A model generated the notes under the pieces. It did not search any database. It saw only the letters and a program-made list of their open reading frames with translations, and had not been told where the DNA came from. Positions 61,100 to 64,000 of a stretch of 64,000 nucleotides of DNA are shown one piece after another. Source of the DNA: Diospyros lotus (taxonomy: Eukaryota > Streptophyta > Magnoliopsida > Ericales > Ebenaceae); contig NC_068349.1 in the NCBI RefSeq assembly GCF_014633365.1, positions 26,798,753-26,862,752 of the forward strand. Direction: 5' to 3'. The translations under genes and the position numbers were made by a program. Within the stretch, counting starts at the first letter, position 1; each line of letters begins with the position of its first letter.

Positions 61100-62165
61100 T
61101 TCCAATAGGTCAAGTCGCCTAGCTGCAATCTGGTGCCGATGATCACGGGATGGCTCGGGATTACCAGAACATCCGACGCCTATGCCCGCAGACTCACCCG
61201 GATCCCTCGTTTGAGTTCGGTGCTATGCCTTTTTGGCTAGACTCGACTCCTTGGTTGATCTGGCGCCTAGGTCTCCTGGCAAACTCGAATGTCTGGTAGG
61301 AATCCGGTGCTAAACCACTGGCCAAACCCAGATTCCCTAAGGTAGACTGGCCCTAGGAAGGCGAAAAAGAAGTGAAGTGATCACCTGATAGTTCCAGCAT
61401 AAGACCGCTCCCGAAGGTCAAGTCACCTAGTGGCAATCTGGTGCCAATGACCACGAGCTGGCTCGGGATCACTAGAGGATCCGATGCCTATGCCCGCAGA
61501 CTCACCCGGATCCCTCGTTTGAGTTCGGTGCTATGCCTTTTTAGCTAGACCCGACTCCTTGGTTGATCTAGCGCCTAGGTCTCCTGGAAAACTTAGATAC
61601 CTGGGAGGAATCCTGCGCCTGGCCACTGGCCAAACCCAGATCCCCTGAGGTAGACTGGCCCAAGGAAGGCATGAAAAGACAACAACCCTGTCACGACCCC
61701 GCTTATCAGGGTTGAGCCACCCAGGTGGAATCTGGTGCCTATGACCACGAGTTAGCCCGGGATCAACAGAACATCCAATGCCTATGCCCGCAGACTCACC
61801 CAGATCCCTCGCTTGAGTTAGGTGCTATGCCTTTTTTGCTAGACCTAACTCCTTGGTAAGATCTGGTGCTTAGGTCTCCCGGCAAACTTGGATGTCTGGC
61901 CGGAATCTCGCGCCGAACAACTGGCCAAACCCGAATTCCCTGAAATAAGCTAACCATGAAAGACGGACATAGAGAGCACAATAGCCAGAGCGTTATGACC
62001 CATCATGGTATAATCGGATGCTCCGGAGACTGTGCCCGTGGGCTCGTCGGGATCCATTGATTGAGTCCGGTGCTATGCTCCCGAGCTAGACCCGACTCCT
62101 TAGCTGATCCGACGCCTAGACCTCTCAGCAAGCTCGGACACCCGACTAGAATTTCATAGTGAAGT
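61100..62165. repeat. About 300-bp tandem repeat, three copies plus a partial, in the G2 3' region
   Basis: Units recur with CTGGTGCC at about 61130, 61438 and 61732, and a partial from about 61990. Each contains CCTATGCCCGCAGACTCACC and GATCTGGCGCCTAGGTCTCC-like blocks. Non-coding. Confidence 0.88.
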
Positions 62166-62264
62166 CTATCTACTAGGGGTATGATTGCCCAGAAATAATT
62201 TGGTACTTTAACCCCTGATCGAGGTAAGATCTTTTTGGGCATTCTGAAACACTTGATTGAGTCA

Positions 62265-63005
62265 TCGGGAGGATTCATCGGGATTCGGGACTGACTTTGG
62301 CATCGGAGGGCCTTCGCGGGGAAGATTCCCGCGACCCTTCTAACCTATTTTCTCAGCGTTAACAAGGCCGAATCTTTGCGGCGAACCTAACAGCGAGGGA
62401 AAAGTCTTGCGGCGAACCTAGCGGCGAAAGTAAAGTCTTGCGGCGAACCTTATGGCGAAGCTAGTGGCAAAGCTAGTGGCAAGACCTTGTGGCGAAGCCT
62501 AGTGGCAAGACCTTGTGGCGAAGATAGTGGCGAAGCTAGTGGCAAAGCTAATGGCGATGCCTAGTGGTAAGATCTTGTGGCGAAACTAGTGGCGAAGCTA
62601 GTGGCAAGACCTTGTGGCGAAGCCTAGTGGCAAAGCTAGTGGTAAGACTTTGTGACGAAGCTTGTGGAAAACCTAGCGGCGGAGCTTGTGGCAAAGCTCG
62701 TGGCGAACCTAGTGGCAAGACCTTGTGGCAAAGCTCGTGACAAAGCTAGTGGCAAAACCTTATGGCGAGAGCTAGTGGCGAGACCTTGTGGCAAGAGCTA
62801 GTGGCGAGAGCTAGCGGTGAAAGCTAGTGGCGAGAACTAGTGGCGAAAGCTAGTGGCAAGAGCTAGCGACAAATCCTTGTGGCGAGCACCCTAACGGCAA
62901 TCTCCCTTGAAGCAACATCTCTTGCGGCAACCTAACTTCACCCGACACCGAGCTCGAGTGGACCCCACATCACAAAATTTTAATTGTTGTATTTTGGCAA
63001 CAACA
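62265..63005 (+). repeat. G2 3' LTR, U3 half missing
   Basis: Matches the 5' LTR only from GGAGGATTCATCGGGATTCG onward (58478 in the 5' copy), so it has no TATA box or CCGCAAGG array. Ends GGCAACAACA. Confidence 0.85.
62397..62880. repeat. GCTAGTGGCAA / ACCTTGTGGCGA array, 3' LTR
   Basis: Same modules as 58611-59110 in a different number and arrangement. Confidence 0.88.
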
Positions 63006-63010
63006 CAATA

Positions 63011-63511
63011 GAAGAAGGGACTTCTACATTCGAATGGTAGCCTCTTGGGTGACGACGCCTCTCAACTCCGGATGGAAAAACTCTTGTAGGCTTGTTCGAT
63101 CGGGGAGGTCGAGAGCTAGTAAATCCCTTAATAGGACAAATAGAAGTTCCAGTCACTACCGCAACACATGCCTCCTCCTCGCAGTGGCGCCTACGCAATT
63201 CCACCAGTCTGCTTATTCTTGCCATCTTCACAAAAATTAGCATAAAGCATTAGGTAGAAGAAGCAATACGACAAAAATACAATGAAGATGATAACAAAAA
63301 GAAATCTATCCTTAAGAGTGATTTCCTCCTGAGGATTGAAAGAAGGATATGAAGATTGCTTGGGCATTTCCATCTCTTCCTCCTCGGCCCCTGCCATCCC
63401 GACATCGCTTTGTTCTTGGTCAGACAGCGTATAGGGTGGAGGAGGAGCAGTTGGCGCTACAACCCTACAACCCGCAGCTTTGAAATTTTCCAAACCCAAG
63501 AGGCTCAACAA
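63011..63511 (-). pseudogene. G1 antisense extra ORF, N-terminal part
   Basis: On minus: PTAPPPPYTLSDQEQSDV, GAEEEEMEMPKQSSYPSFNP, a hydrophobic stretch that may be intron, then ARISRLVELRRRHCEEEACV and EVPSSI. After the G2 insert is set aside, EVPSSI runs on to ESPSLVPPSQEE at 57920, which shows the two parts were one ORF. Its upstream end meets CACTA 3 at 63526. Confidence 0.6.
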
Positions 63512-63525
63512 TTCAACAGGACCTT

Positions 63526-64000
63526 CACTACAAGAAAAATGTATTTTAACGACGAAATTTAGTGACGGAATTATTCCGTCGTTAATTTTTTAAAATATTT
63601 TTTTTATTTAGCGACGAAAACCCATCACTAAATTTAGCGACGAGTCAACTCATCGCTAATAAAACAAATTTAGATAAAAAGAATCTAAATAAAATTAAAT
63701 AAAAAATTAAATAAAAAAATTAAAATTTAGTGACGGTATACCTGTCAGTAAAAAATAAAAAAAATTAACGAAAATAATTCAAATTTAGCGACGAGGTACT
63801 TCCGTCGCTAAAAAATAAAAAAACTAAATAAAACAATTCAAATTTAGCGATGAGGTGAACCTCATCGCTAAAAAATAAAACAAAAATTAAATTAAAAAAA
63901 TTAAAATTTAGCAACAAGGCCAATCCTGTCGCTAAGAAATAAAAAAATTAAATAAAAATTAAAATTTAGATAAAAATAAATTAAATAAAAATTTAGTGAC
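63526..64000. mobile_element. CACTA element 3, terminal end only
   Basis: Starts CACTACAAGAAAAATG and continues with repeated AATTTAGCGACGA / CGTCGCTAAA modules that pair as short hairpins, typical of CACTA subterminal DNA. Continues past the window edge. Confidence 0.8.

Larger units (their letters stand above)
57926..63005 (+). mobile_element. Complete gag-only gypsy element G2
   Basis: Starts TGTTGTGGCATAG, ends TTTTGGCAACAACA, and is flanked by a perfect CAATA duplication (57921-57925, 63006-63010). Parts in order: 5' LTR, PBS, gag with amber codons, about 1.2 kb of 300-bp repeats, 3' LTR lacking its U3 half. There is no protease, RT or integrase, so it must have moved with enzymes from another element. 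It is inserted in the G1 antisense ORF. Confidence 0.88.

Noticed and set aside
30094..64000. CRISPR-like or prokaryotic repeat systems in the regular short arrays
   Set aside because: Units are contiguous or degenerate with no unique spacers, and the DNA is plant transposon sequence.
1..64000. tRNA, rRNA or snoRNA genes
   Set aside because: I saw no tRNA A/B box pair or rRNA block. The TGGCGC-type motifs near LTRs are primer-binding sites, not tRNA genes.

Overview
This 64 kb window is plant nuclear DNA, almost certainly from a flowering plant. It contains no bacterial-style genes and no compact operons. It has an intron-containing GDSL lipase gene, Ty1/copia and Ty3/gypsy (Tat-type) retrotransposon proteins, CACTA (En/Spm) transposase fragments, a Helitron helicase remnant, hAT-like MITEs and many solo LTRs. 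I cannot name the species from sequence alone. Nearly all of the window is nested transposable elements. The only host gene is the 5' part of a GDSL esterase/lipase at the left edge (minus strand, exons at 964-570 and 336-209). As assembled, its start codon and its catalytic block lie in different frames, on either side of a CTT microsatellite.

Layout. 1-1100: GDSL gene and 5' region. 1290-4630: a MITE, LTR fragments and a second copy of part of the GDSL gene. 4612-21865: one old Ty1/copia body in its original order (gag, integrase, RT, RNase H, 3' LTR start), split by four insertions. These are a copia solo LTR (5665-11764, itself carrying two more solo LTRs), a solo LTR (12722-15277), a TGATG...CATCA LTR-like element (15430-18775, with Helitron and tandem-repeat DNA inside) and a solo LTR (19254-21327). 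Removing each insert rejoins the protein, and target-site duplications flank each one. 21866-28590: minus-strand copia LTR pieces, then a second copia 3' end with a long LTR split by another solo LTR (25883-28357). 28590-47637: a Tat LTR and gag start, then TGTAACACC-type LTRs broken up by two CACTA elements and another solo LTR. The first CACTA carries a TnpA-like (Transposase_24/Ptta) gene; the second appears to hold a captured threonyl-tRNA synthetase exon. 47637-63525: a Tat-type gypsy element (gag, protease, RT start, integrase C-terminus, 48-bp tandem repeats, antisense extra ORF). It is interrupted by a solo LTR holding a hAT MITE (49689-52843), by a copia LTR that replaces most of pol (53518-55361), and by a complete gag-only gypsy element (57926-63005, perfect CAATA duplication). 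63526-64000: the end of a third CACTA element.

No intact autonomous transposon is present: every pol-type frame carries stops, frameshifts or deletions. The window is best read as insertion stratigraphy. The most notable points are the captured exon in a CACTA element, the frame break and partial duplication of the GDSL gene, the antisense ORF split by a gag-only element whose gag carries four in-frame amber codons, and dense arrays of short palindromes in several unrelated LTRs. I found no evidence for a wholly new biological system.
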